The notes: generated by a model from the sequence alone, not told the origin. A stretch of 37,955 nucleotides of DNA from Minisyncoccota bacterium (GCA_025449695.1 JANWIW010000004.1:1-37955), one strand, 5' to 3'. Positions 9,399-17,808 are shown, numbered from the stretch's first letter. Numbers and translations are program-made.

Positions 9399-9803
9399 AT
9401 GAGGAAATGGATGAGAGAAAACGGCCCGTTCGCCGCGCTCGTACTTATCGCGCCCTTCGTGGGTATCGTGATCGGCATCCGGCGCGAAAGCATCGGTATC
9501 GGCATATTCGCCACTGTCCTCATGTTTATTATCGAGGACATCGGCCTAACGCTCTCCACGCACATGGCACGGGCGGCAACCCGCCTCGTGCTGAAGCTCA
9601 AGGAGTGGTATGCACGGAGGCGCATCCTCAGGGCATTCGTGATGCTTGCCGGAGCTACCCTGGGACTTCTCGCCGAGGTGCTGCTCGCGCCCGAAGAGAG
9701 CGCGGCGGAGATCGGTATCGTCGCCCGCGAGGTCAGGATGGCATTCCGCCGACTCTGCCGCATCCTGCGCCGCACACGACACAAGATCGTCACCCCACGG
9801 TGA
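9399..9803 (+). CDS. hypothetical membrane protein, 134 aa
   Basis: CGGAGGA SD; two hydrophobic segments near the N-terminus; terminator hairpin at the 3' end. Confidence 0.65.
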   Translation: MRKWMRENGPFAALVLIAPFVGIVIGIRRESIGIGIFATVLMFIIEDIGLTLSTHMARAATRLVLKLKEWYARRRILRAFVMLAGATLGLLAEVLLAPEESAAEIGIVAREVRMAFRRLCRILRRTRHKIVTPR

Positions 9804-9816
9804 CGACTTTGTTTTA
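9788..9816 (+). terminator. Hairpin cgtcaccccacggtgacg followed by a T-rich run
   Basis: gtcacc-ccac-ggtgac then gactttgtttt. Confidence 0.65.
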
Positions 9817-9885
9817 TACCGCCGCCAATCTCATGAAATTGACAATTATTCCCAGATAAGGCATTGATATATTAGGAGGTATCTC

Positions 9886-10215
9886 GTGCGCTGATACATT
9901 AAATCTCCACTCATTCTCCTGGGCATCGCTCTGCTCGTCTTCGCCGTGGTGATGGGTATCCGTCACGGAGTGGAAAGTCAGAGTGTCTTCGAAGGGATCT
10001 TCGCCGGCATTCTCACGATCCCGCTCACGTTGCTCGCGATCCTGTTCGGCATCGTGGTCCTCATGTTCATGCTGTTTGTCGCCCTTCTCATCTTCGCGGT
10101 GGGCGCCAGTGCAGCACTCCGGGACATCGCGATGCTCACCGAACTGGCCACCGCCATCGTGCAGGTGATCAAGCGGGGCTTCGAGAGAGACCGGATCAAA
10201 CGAAAAAAGACGTGA
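9886..10215 (+). CDS. small membrane protein; GTG start with in-frame TGA at codon 3 (ORF track starts at 9946)
   Basis: aggaggtatctcGTG cgc TGA tac att aaa ...; same frame continues YIKSPLILLGIALLVFAVVMGIRHGVESQSVFEGIFAG... Confidence 0.5.
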
Positions 10216-10286
10216 GAGTCCACCGCAGATCAAGTCTGCAGGCGCAATAAGAACCGTCACCCACACCAGGTGACGGTTCCGCATTT

Positions 10287-12626
10287 TTATACCTTAGCCT
10301 CCTCCGCGAATTTCATGGAAAGCACCTTGGAAGTACCGTCTTCGCCTAGAGTGACGCCGTAGAGGACGTCGGCCGCCTCCATAGTGGCGCGGTTATGAGT
10401 CACGATAATGAACTGCGTTTCCTTGGAAAACTCTTTCAACATCTCCGCGAAGCGGCGGGCGTTCCTTTCATCGAGCGGCGCGTCGATCTCGTCCAGCACG
10501 AGAAACGGCGGCGGCGACACGGAGATAAGGGCGAAGAGGGTGGCGATGCCCACCAGGCTCCTCTCGCCTCCGGAGAGCATATCCAGAGAACCAATGCGCT
10601 TGCGGGGCAGGGACACCTTGATCTCGATACCGGGCTCCTTCTCTTCTTTCGGCTCGCCGAGATCCTCCTCCGCAGCGGCCGAGGCGGCCGTTTGGCCCTC
10701 ATCCTCTTCCATATCCTCCTTCTTCTTTTTTACTTCCGGCTTCTCGAGGACCAATTTGCCGGTGCCTCCACCGAACATGAGCTCGAAGAACTTCTGGAAC
10801 TCGCCGTTGATCTTCACGAGCGCGGCGGAAAACTGCACATGGATCTTCTCGTTCAGCTCGCGAATCAGCCGGCGCAGGTCCGCCTCCGCAGCCACCAGGT
10901 CACCCGACTCCCGCTCCAGGAATTGGTACCGCTCCTCGGTGGTGCGGGCCTCGTTCACCACCGTCTCGTCCACCTCGCCCATTGCGGCCAGCTCCCCGCG
11001 CAGGCGGAACATCCTTCTTTCCATATCCGCGGCATCCCCCTCGATTCTCGATTCTCGCGTGTCGGCCGAAGCTTTACCGCGTTCGTCCGAAGCGTTGCGC
11101 GAAGGAGAAGCGAAGGCTGAATTCCCGATTCTTTCCTCTGCAAACTCCTCCGGGCGGCGGCCCGCCTCGCGCACGCGGTGCTCCACCTCCTCCTTGCGCA
11201 TCAAAAGACGCTCGTGTTCCAGGGTCTTGGCCTGCTCGGTCCTGCTCCACTCGTCCAGCGCATCGCGGGCGGACTGCACAGAGGCCATCTCCTCCTTGAA
11301 GGCGCGGTAGAAACTTTCTTGGCTCTTCTCCAGAGACCGCTCGCGGTCGCGAAGCTCCATGATCCGGTTCTCGAGCTCGTGCAGCGACTTCGATACCTTC
11401 TCAAACTCGGCGGAGAGGGCCGGATCCTGCACCACCGGCTTCGCGCCTGCCCGGCCAGGGGGAATGGTCTTGGAGAACGCGGCGTCTATGTCGGCAAGTA
11501 CCCGCTTTACCGCTCCTTCAAGGGAAGAGGGGTCCTGCAAGGCCTCTTGCAGGGCCTGCCTCGCGTTTTTCACGAGCACGGTGAGCTCCGCGGCAGCGAG
11601 GCCAACCTCCGGGACCTTAGCCGAGGCTGCATGCATCTCCATGCGCGCCTCAAGGCGGGCAAGTTCGCGGGAGAGCTCGTTCCGCTTGTCCTCGATCTCC
11701 TTGATCGAGGCCTGGAGCGCCTTCAGCTCTTCGCGCTCCTTCGGCTCGGCGGATTCCAAAGCGACCAAGGCCTGTTCGGCCTTGTCCTTGCGCGCGGCGA
11801 TGTCCTGGCGGCGTCCCTCATGCGCGCGCAGCTCCCCCTCCACCCGCGCCAGGTCGCGGCCAAGACCGCTCAGTTGCGTCCCGAAGAAACGGTCCTCGAT
11901 CTCACGCAGCTCCTTGGCATACTCGTCGCGCCGTTCCCAGCGGCTGGTCTGGCGTTTCAGGGACCGCAGATGCGGCGCGATCTCCTCCATGAGCGCCTTC
12001 ACCTTGTCCAGATTGATCTGGGAGCTCCGCAACCGTCGCTCCGCCTCGTGCTTCTTGATCTGGTATTCCTTGAGGCCCAGCACCTCCTCGATCATTTCGC
12101 GGCGTTCTTCGGGCGAGGCACGGAGGACCATATCGCTGTTGCCTTGCGTGACCACGGTGATGCCCCGGCTGCCGAGGCGCGCGGCGGCGAAGAAATCAAT
12201 GATGTCCTTCAGGCGAACCTCCGACCTGTTCAGAAAATAGGTGCTTTCCCCTCCCCGGCCGATCTCGCGGCTCACGGTCACCTCGCCGAACTCCACGGGG
12301 AAGAAATGCTGTTTACCCTGAGCTTCGTCGAAGGGCTTGCCCCGAGTACCCTCGAGGGGCGGATTATCAAAATGCAGGCTGGCCTGCGCCAGGCCGACCC
12401 GCGGGCGTTTGGGGGTCCCGGCGAAGATGAGGTCTTCGCCTTTACCGCCGCGCAGGTTCTTGGCGTCCCGTTCGCCGAGCAGCCAGCGAATCGCGTCGAT
12501 GACATTGGACTTGCCGGAGCCGTTCGGTCCTACGATGGCGGTGATGCCCGTCGGGAACTCCAGCACGGTCTTGTTGGCAAAGGATTTAAAGCCGTTCAGT
12601 TCGAGGCGCTTGAGAAGATGGGGCAT
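10287..12626 (-). CDS. smc: chromosome segregation protein SMC, unusually short (779 aa)
   Basis: MPHLLKRLELNGFKSFANKTVLEFPTGITAIVGPNGSGKSNVIDAIRWLLGE...LSGGERSLVGIATLFALISVSPPPFLVLDEIDAPLDERN. Confidence 0.92.
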   Translation of the reverse strand: MPHLLKRLELNGFKSFANKTVLEFPTGITAIVGPNGSGKSNVIDAIRWLLGERDAKNLRGGKGEDLIFAGTPKRPRVGLAQASLHFDNPPLEGTRGKPFDEAQGKQHFFPVEFGEVTVSREIGRGGESTYFLNRSEVRLKDIIDFFAAARLGSRGITVVTQGNSDMVLRASPEERREMIEEVLGLKEYQIKKHEAERRLRSSQINLDKVKALMEEIAPHLRSLKRQTSRWERRDEYAKELREIEDRFFGTQLSGLGRDLARVEGELRAHEGRRQDIAARKDKAEQALVALESAEPKEREELKALQASIKEIEDKRNELSRELARLEARMEMHAASAKVPEVGLAAAELTVLVKNARQALQEALQDPSSLEGAVKRVLADIDAAFSKTIPPGRAGAKPVVQDPALSAEFEKVSKSLHELENRIMELRDRERSLEKSQESFYRAFKEEMASVQSARDALDEWSRTEQAKTLEHERLLMRKEEVEHRVREAGRRPEEFAEERIGNSAFASPSRNASDERGKASADTRESRIEGDAADMERRMFRLRGELAAMGEVDETVVNEARTTEERYQFLERESGDLVAAEADLRRLIRELNEKIHVQFSAALVKINGEFQKFFELMFGGGTGKLVLEKPEVKKKKEDMEEDEGQTAASAAAEEDLGEPKEEKEPGIEIKVSLPRKRIGSLDMLSGGERSLVGIATLFALISVSPPPFLVLDEIDAPLDERNARRFAEMLKEFSKETQFIIVTHNRATMEAADVLYGVTLGEDGTSKVLSMKFAEEAKV

Positions 12627-12636
12627 AGAACGAGAA

Positions 12637-12733
12637 TCTGGAATTTAGAATCTGGAATCTGGATGTTTGTAATTCATAGCTACTATGTATTTGCATTCAC
12701 TAGATTCTAGATTCTAGATTCCAGATTCTAGCT
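12637..12733. repeat. Hairpin repeat (GAATCTGGAATCT-type words), copy 1, between rnc and smc
   Basis: gagaatctggaatttagaatctggaatctgg ... ctagattctagattctagattccagattctag. Confidence 0.85.
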
Positions 12734-13417
12734 ACCGTATCTTTCGAGTGCCTTCCGCGCCGCTTCTAGCTCGGCTTCCTGCTTGGAGTTGCCGCTGCCC
12801 GTGGCCGCGATCGCGCCGGCGAACTTCACCCCGATCGTGAACATGCGCTGGTGGGCAGGGCCGGATTCGGACACCACCTCGTAAGTGGGCGTCTCCCGGA
12901 AACGCTCCTGGATCAGCTCCTGCAGCGCGCTCTTCGGGTCCTTGTAGCTCTTGGTACGCACGATCTCTTCCACCCTTCCCATGAGGAATTGATCCACGAA
13001 CTTCGATACCGCCTCGAAGCCCTGGTCGAGATAGATCGCCCCGACGAGGGACTCGAAAGCATTCGCCAGGATGACCTCCTTGGCCCGCTGATTGTCGCCG
13101 CGCTCGCCTTTGGACATGAGCACAAACTCCTCCATGCCGAGCTCCGCGGCGATCTTGCCCAATATCTGATAGTTCACGAGCGCCGCGCGGACCACGGTGA
13201 GCTGGCCTTCCGGGAAATCCGGATAGAGGCGGTAAAGCTTCTCCGAGACCGCGAGCTCAAGCACCGCGTCGCCCAGGTATTCCAGGCGCTCATTGTGCGG
13301 CACCGGCCAGTTCGGCTGCTCGTTCAGATAAGAGCGATGCGTGAGGGCTTCCTTCAAGAGGTTCAGGTCGCGGAAGCGGAAACTGATGGTCGTTTCGAAA
13401 GGAGTGATGTCTTTCAT
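12728..13417 (-). CDS. rnc: ribonuclease III
   Basis: LKEALTHRSYLNEQPNWPVPHNERLEYLGDAVLELAVSEKLY...; dsRBD C-terminus. Confidence 0.95.
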   Translation of the reverse strand: MKDITPFETTISFRFRDLNLLKEALTHRSYLNEQPNWPVPHNERLEYLGDAVLELAVSEKLYRLYPDFPEGQLTVVRAALVNYQILGKIAAELGMEEFVLMSKGERGDNQRAKEVILANAFESLVGAIYLDQGFEAVSKFVDQFLMGRVEEIVRTKSYKDPKSALQELIQERFRETPTYEVVSESGPAHQRMFTIGVKFAGAIAATGSGNSKQEAELEAARKALERYGS

Positions 13418-13424
13418 AGGAAGC

Positions 13425-13492
13425 AGAATCTGGAATCTGGTATTTGGAATCTAGGATGCATAAGATTCCAGATTCAAGATTCTAGATTCTTG
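13425..13492. repeat. Hairpin repeat copy 2 (rnc/nusB junction, overlaps nusB 3' end)
   Basis: gaatctggaatctggtatttggaatctagg ... gattccagattcaagattctagattct; supplies the nusB stop codon. Confidence 0.85.
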
Positions 13493-13956
13493 GGCGGAGG
13501 CGGTGAGCTTGGCGAGTTTGCGGCCGGCGGGGGCTCCCCGGCCTTCCGTTCCCGGTAGACGGTGCCCAGCACGCCGTTCACGAAGCGGCTGGAGTTCGGC
13601 CCGCCGTAGTTCTTCGCCATCTCGATGGCTTCGTTGATGGCCACCTTGGGCGGCACCTCCTCGGGATCCGCGTACAAAAGCTCGCAGAGCCCGATGCGCA
13701 GGATGTTGCGGTCGATGGCGGCGATCTTCTCGAGCGGCCACTCCGGCGCGGCCTTGGTGAGGATGTCATCTATCTCCGTGCGGTTGTCTATGATGCCTTT
13801 CAGTATCTTCCAGGCGAACTCCGGTTCGTCGATGCCGGGCGCGAACTCAGCCAGGTTCCGTTCGAGGATCATGGTGATATCCGTTTTCTGATGATAAAAA
13901 TCCCACTCATAGAGGGATTGCAGGAGTACGGTGCGGATGAGATGCCGGGTGGCCAT
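13474..13956 (-). CDS. nusB: transcription antitermination factor NusB
   Basis: [21 protein letters not shown]...[56 protein letters not shown]. Confidence 0.93.
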   Translation of the reverse strand: MATRHLIRTVLLQSLYEWDFYHQKTDITMILERNLAEFAPGIDEPEFAWKILKGIIDNRTEIDDILTKAAPEWPLEKIAAIDRNILRIGLCELLYADPEEVPPKVAINEAIEMAKNYGGPNSSRFVNGVLGTVYRERKAGEPPPAANSPSSPPPPKNLES

Positions 13957-14013
13957 GCAGATAGTTTTTAGTTTTCAGTTTTTAGTTGGGAAGGAGCGGC
14001 GGACATGAGAGGA

Positions 14014-14202
14014 TTATTCTGATTTAGTGGAGGTTGCCTTTCGGCGCGGCGGGTGGTACCCGCAGTTGGGGCAGGTGGCATGGGAAAGCTTCGGCGCCTT
14101 GCATTTGGGACAAACGAAGAGGCGCTGCTTCTTCAGCGCCATATGGCTGCGGCGGCGGGCGGTCTTGCCGTGACTGTGATGCTTAGTAGGTACGCCTCCC
14201 AT
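14014..14202 (-). CDS. rpmF: 50S ribosomal protein L32
   Basis: MGGVPTKHHSHGKTARRRSHMALKKQRLFVCPKCKAPKLSHATCPNCGYH. Confidence 0.9.
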   Translation of the reverse strand: MGGVPTKHHSHGKTARRRSHMALKKQRLFVCPKCKAPKLSHATCPNCGYHPPRRKATSTKSE

Positions 14203-14321
14203 GTGCTTAGTTTTTGTTGATGAATCTATTCATCTACAAAACCTTGCACCCCGCGAAGCTCTTAAGAGCGAAGTGGGGGTCCAGAACTTTGCAGATAAAT
14301 CCCTTAGAGAATAGCCGATTT

Positions 14322-15038
14322 TCAGAGAAAGGTCAATCGATGAATGGGTGTCGGCCCGAGTTTGGCGAGGGCAGCATAATGGCTTTTGGTGGCGTAGCCT
14401 TTGTGCCGCTCAAAGCCGTAACCAGGAAAACGCTTTGCTTCGTTCGCCATGATGCGGTCCCGCTGGGCCTTGGCGAGAATAGAGGCGATCTTCACCGCTA
14501 CGATGCGCTCATCCCCCTTCACCACCGTATGGGCCGTAACGGCGACCTTCGCCGCGAACCTCACCGTCTCCGAGTGGAACGAGGCCCGGGCGCGGGGCGC
14601 CCGAAGCTGCTGGAGGTAAAGGCCGCCGTCCAGATAGACCCCCGCCAGCTCGGCATCGCCTCCCAGGCTGGCCAGGACTTTACGCAAAGCCCGCCGGGCG
14701 GCCTTGTTCGCGGCGCGGGCGATGTTCAGTCGGTCGATGGCGCGGGGGTAGATCTTGGCCGTCGCGAAGACTACCTTATGATGAGCTGTTAGATATCCGG
14801 ACCAGAGTTCCCGCTGGATGGCCGTCAGGCGCTTGGAGTCCCTGAGGCTACCCCTGCCCCCGCCCTCGCGGGGACGCCAGGAGACTGGGATCGCGACCGC
14901 CGCAAGAACAACCGGGCCCGCCAGAGGGCCTCGCCCAACTTCGTCTATACCTATTACGTAGGGAGTTGGCGAAGCTCGCCCGCCCTTTCGGGGCGTGGCG
15001 GCCCCTCCAACCTCATCTATGCCTATGATCACCCTCAT
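14322..15038 (-). CDS. rnhB: ribonuclease HII with duplicated N-terminal motif
   Basis: MRVIIGIDEVGGAATPRKGGRASPTPYVIGIDEVGRGPLAGPVV... Confidence 0.9.
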   Translation of the reverse strand: MRVIIGIDEVGGAATPRKGGRASPTPYVIGIDEVGRGPLAGPVVLAAVAIPVSWRPREGGGRGSLRDSKRLTAIQRELWSGYLTAHHKVVFATAKIYPRAIDRLNIARAANKAARRALRKVLASLGGDAELAGVYLDGGLYLQQLRAPRARASFHSETVRFAAKVAVTAHTVVKGDERIVAVKIASILAKAQRDRIMANEAKRFPGYGFERHKGYATKSHYAALAKLGPTPIHRLTFL

Positions 15039-15039
15039 A

Positions 15040-15103
15040 AGGTTACAGGTTATAGGTTATAGGTTCAATAAAAGACCCTTCTGTCACCTAAAACCTGTAA
15101 CCT
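15040..15103. repeat. Word-type hairpin repeat (ACAGGTTATAGGTT words)
   Basis: aaggttacaggttataggttataggttc ... cacctaaaacctgtaacctat. Confidence 0.7.
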
Positions 15104-15154
15104 ATCTTGCCCCCTTTTTCTGCACAGGGGGTTCGCTTTAATCTGAAGGTACTA

Positions 15155-15378
15155 CAATGGCTCCTTGAAATCCGGTTCGACGGGTGTGCAGCGACCCCTG
15201 ACCGGTCGCCAGCGGAAGACCGATGCACAGGCCTTTCCCGCATGAGCGTCTGGTAATCCAGGCGTATGCCCATCGCTCCCCCAAGGTCCTCTCGGGGACC
15301 ACCGAGGACCGACGGTCGGAATGATCGATAGGAAGCCATTGGGCGGCGGGTTTTTTCAAGGCCCGCCGCGTTTTATTT
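15155..15378 (+). ncRNA. Candidate structured RNA closed by a long-range helix and ending in a terminator-like hairpin
   Basis: caatggct (about 15155) complementary to agccattg (about 15335); then gcggcgggttttttcaaggcccgccgcgttttatttta; no convincing CDS. Confidence 0.3.
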
Positions 15379-16149
15379 TACCGGCGCGGCGGGCGGGGCC
15401 GCGGTGGAGGCATCGGTCAGCTTTTTGTATACGTAGGTGTTGGCAAGCACGAGCGTGGGGATGGTGAGGAATAGGCCCACCAGGAAGGCCAGGGCGCCGA
15501 GGAAGGTAATGCCTATGTAGATGAGGTTCAGAAGCAGGATACGCCCGCGCGATCCCCTGGTGATCTCCTTGCTCGCCTTCAGGGCCTCCAGGGGACCCAT
15601 ATTCCGCTCCACAATGAAGAACGGGAAGAACTGGAAAACGACGAAAGCCAGCAAGATCGGGATTATTACGATGAGAAGCCCGAGAAGGAAGAGCGGCGCC
15701 AAGGTGACCACATACCTGAGGGCTATATCGGGCGCCCAAGCCTGGGCGACAGTCCCGGTTTTAAAGACGAACGCCAGCACGGCGATGAACATGACAAAGA
15801 GCGCCGACACCACGAGGGCGACGGCGACCCAAAGAAGGAGCGACGCGCCGAGCGAGCTCCGGAACCATTTCGGGTTCCAGCGAAAAACCTCTTCCCGCGG
15901 CTTCTCCTTGTTGAAAATCTTTAGACTCGCCGCGACGAGGCCGAGCTGGACCATGATCCCGATCGCGAGCTGCGCCAGGTAGATCAGGAATCCGAGGAAT
16001 GGCGCCCGTTCCGTTAATGCTTTCCCGGTCATCTGAAGGGCGATGTTCAGTGTCCAGCTGACCAGTATCACCACCGCGAAAAAACCGATGTGGTCTATCG
16101 CCTCGTTCCAGCCCCATTTGAGGGCTTCCCGGATGGAGAACTTATGCAT
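15373..16149 (-). CDS. multi-pass membrane protein, 258 aa
   Basis: MHKFSIREALKWGWNEAIDHIGFFAVVILVSW...; several TM segments; start 16149 after TATACT+6 nt. Confidence 0.7.
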   Translation of the reverse strand: MHKFSIREALKWGWNEAIDHIGFFAVVILVSWTLNIALQMTGKALTERAPFLGFLIYLAQLAIGIMVQLGLVAASLKIFNKEKPREEVFRWNPKWFRSSLGASLLLWVAVALVVSALFVMFIAVLAFVFKTGTVAQAWAPDIALRYVVTLAPLFLLGLLIVIIPILLAFVVFQFFPFFIVERNMGPLEALKASKEITRGSRGRILLLNLIYIGITFLGALAFLVGLFLTIPTLVLANTYVYKKLTDASTAAPPAAPVK

Positions 16150-16268
16150 TGATTCAGTATAGCAATCCCTTTTTAAAAACGAACGACTCCGGCAGGGCGG
16201 AGCCGCCTCGTACCGGAGTCTCATTTGTAATGCAGGATGGTCCCGACGAGACCATTGGGAGTGATCAG

Positions 16269-16694
16269 TCACACGAGTCCGCGGACCGGGACCTCGCGGA
16301 TGACCTTACGGCCGCGATGCGATTCCTTCCAGGCATCCACAACGTCCTCCACCATCCATTGCGACCGGTAGGAGGTGAGTTGCTTGTCCTTGGCGAGGAG
16401 CGTGACGACGAGAAGACCCTTGCCGTCGTCGAGCGCTCGCGGATCGGAGGTCTTCATCTTGCCAAGCATGGCCGCGAGCTTGGCGTCCGATTGCCCGGTC
16501 TCCTTCTTCAGCGCGGCGAAGATCTCTTCCCGCACTCCCCCCTTCATCCTTGCCTCGAACTCGGCCGGCTTTTCGGTTTGTACCGATGCCCTCGCCTGCG
16601 GGGGTTTCTTTCTGGGCTCGTCCGCCAGAAGAGAAATGAGTGCGATGAGAACTGCGGCGATCCCGCCGCCGATCATTCTTGTTGTACTTATCAT
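16269..16694 (-). CDS. hypothetical exported/membrane-anchored protein, 141 aa
   Basis: MISTTRMIGGGIAAVLIALISLLADEPRKKPPQ...; GGGAGGA SD. Confidence 0.6.
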   Translation of the reverse strand: MISTTRMIGGGIAAVLIALISLLADEPRKKPPQARASVQTEKPAEFEARMKGGVREEIFAALKKETGQSDAKLAAMLGKMKTSDPRALDDGKGLLVVTLLAKDKQLTSYRSQWMVEDVVDAWKESHRGRKVIREVPVRGLV

Positions 16695-16967
16695 AGTCCT
16701 CCCTCCTGAATGATGGACTGCCCTGCCAGGCCATCGTGCTGAAATGCGTTCCAGGAAGAGACTTGAGTGCCTGCTCATGGAACGCATCTCCGGGTTATCA
16801 AAAGAGCGTGCTCGATTAATATCATTTGCATGGATATGTGTCAATGTTTTGCCGGAGAGGATACCCGCCTTCGCCAAGGCTTCGGCAGGGCACAATCCCA
16901 CTTCGCTCTTCGAGCTTCGCGGGGCACAACAAAATCTAAGCCTCGATTACTCGGCAAGATTTTCTAG

Positions 16968-17051
16968 TGCGCGGGAGAGGATTCGAACCTCCAAGCCCTT
17001 GCGGGCGCTACCACCTCAAGGTAGTGCGGTTGCCAGTTTCGCCACCCGCGC
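16968..17051 (-). tRNA. tRNA-Leu(GAG), CCA not encoded
   Basis: gcgcgggtggcgaaactggcaaccgcactaccttgaggtggtagcgcccgcaagggcttggaggttcgaatcctctcccgcgca; 7-bp acceptor, CTACC-TTGAGGT-GGTAG anticodon arm, long variable arm. Confidence 0.95.
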
Positions 17052-17052
17052 G

Positions 17053-17721
17053 TTAATCCAAGTGCTTGCCGATTATAGCGAAAGCCCGCTGAACTTTCAA
17101 ACGCTTGCGGCTTAAGCATATAACTGCGGGTGAATATAGGCGCTTGAGTAATGTGATGGATTCTTGTTTCGCATATCTCAACTGGTAATACTGGTAGGTT
17201 TGCGTATTGGATCGCCCATGATTTCGCGAAATATGACCGCGCAAGCCTGAAAGCGCTAAGACTTTTGCCCGCAACCATTCGATATGGGTCAAGCTTGCGG
17301 ACGTAAAACTGGTGTAGAACATGAAACTGGAACGCCAGCGCCAGTCCCAATATGAATAGAATGAGCCATCTCCATCAAAGTGACCGCGCAAGAAATCGAA
17401 GAAATATGGATCCGGCACATGTACAGACCCGATAATTTTAGATTTCGCGGGCATCAGGCCAATATCAAGGAGGAATTTGTAGAAATTCACGTCGCCAAAT
17501 TGAATACGTGTGTGTTGAGTGGCAGTAAATCCGGAGGTTTTATGACCGATTTTCACTTCTATACCCAGACATCGCATAAGATTTCTGAGTTGTTCGATAT
17601 CATCCGAGGTGAAATCGATATGTCTTCTGTCCTTGGAAAGACAACCGTCGGTAGTTAACAATCCTATTGCGTACGCAAACTCAGACGACCATTCTATTTT
17701 GACCTTAGAGAGAGGATGCAT
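17053..17721 (-). CDS. LAGLIDADG homing endonuclease family protein
   Basis: EFAYAIGLLTTDGCLSKDRRHIDFTSDD...FLRGHFDGDGSFYSYW...; stop codon 1 nt before the tRNA-Leu 5' end. Confidence 0.85.
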   Translation of the reverse strand: MHPLSKVKIEWSSEFAYAIGLLTTDGCLSKDRRHIDFTSDDIEQLRNLMRCLGIEVKIGHKTSGFTATQHTRIQFGDVNFYKFLLDIGLMPAKSKIIGSVHVPDPYFFDFLRGHFDGDGSFYSYWDWRWRSSFMFYTSFTSASLTHIEWLRAKVLALSGLRGHISRNHGRSNTQTYQYYQLRYAKQESITLLKRLYSPAVICLSRKRLKVQRAFAIIGKHLD

Positions 17722-17771
17722 GACTTTAGACTATAAGAAGAGCCTGCATCAGAAAAACTGTGCACAATCAA

Positions 17772-17795
17772 AAAGGCGGCGCGGAGGCCGCCTTT
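17772..17795 (-). terminator. Hairpin aaaggcggc-gcgga-ggccgccttt
   Basis: Inverted repeat downstream of the 17809-19176 gene cluster. Confidence 0.65.
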
Positions 17796-17808
17796 CAGAT
17801 ATTGCTTG

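Noticed and set aside
9886-9894. Idea that UGA encodes glycine as in Gracilibacteria/SR1
   Set aside because: Several genes (SDR, FAD oxidase, PGI, 9399 and 9886 ORFs, rnhB) end naturally at TGA, often followed by hairpins.
11178-12710. Long + strand ORF of 510 aa opposite smc
   Set aside because: Shadow ORF in high-GC sequence; the minus strand encodes an unambiguous SMC with all ATPase motifs.
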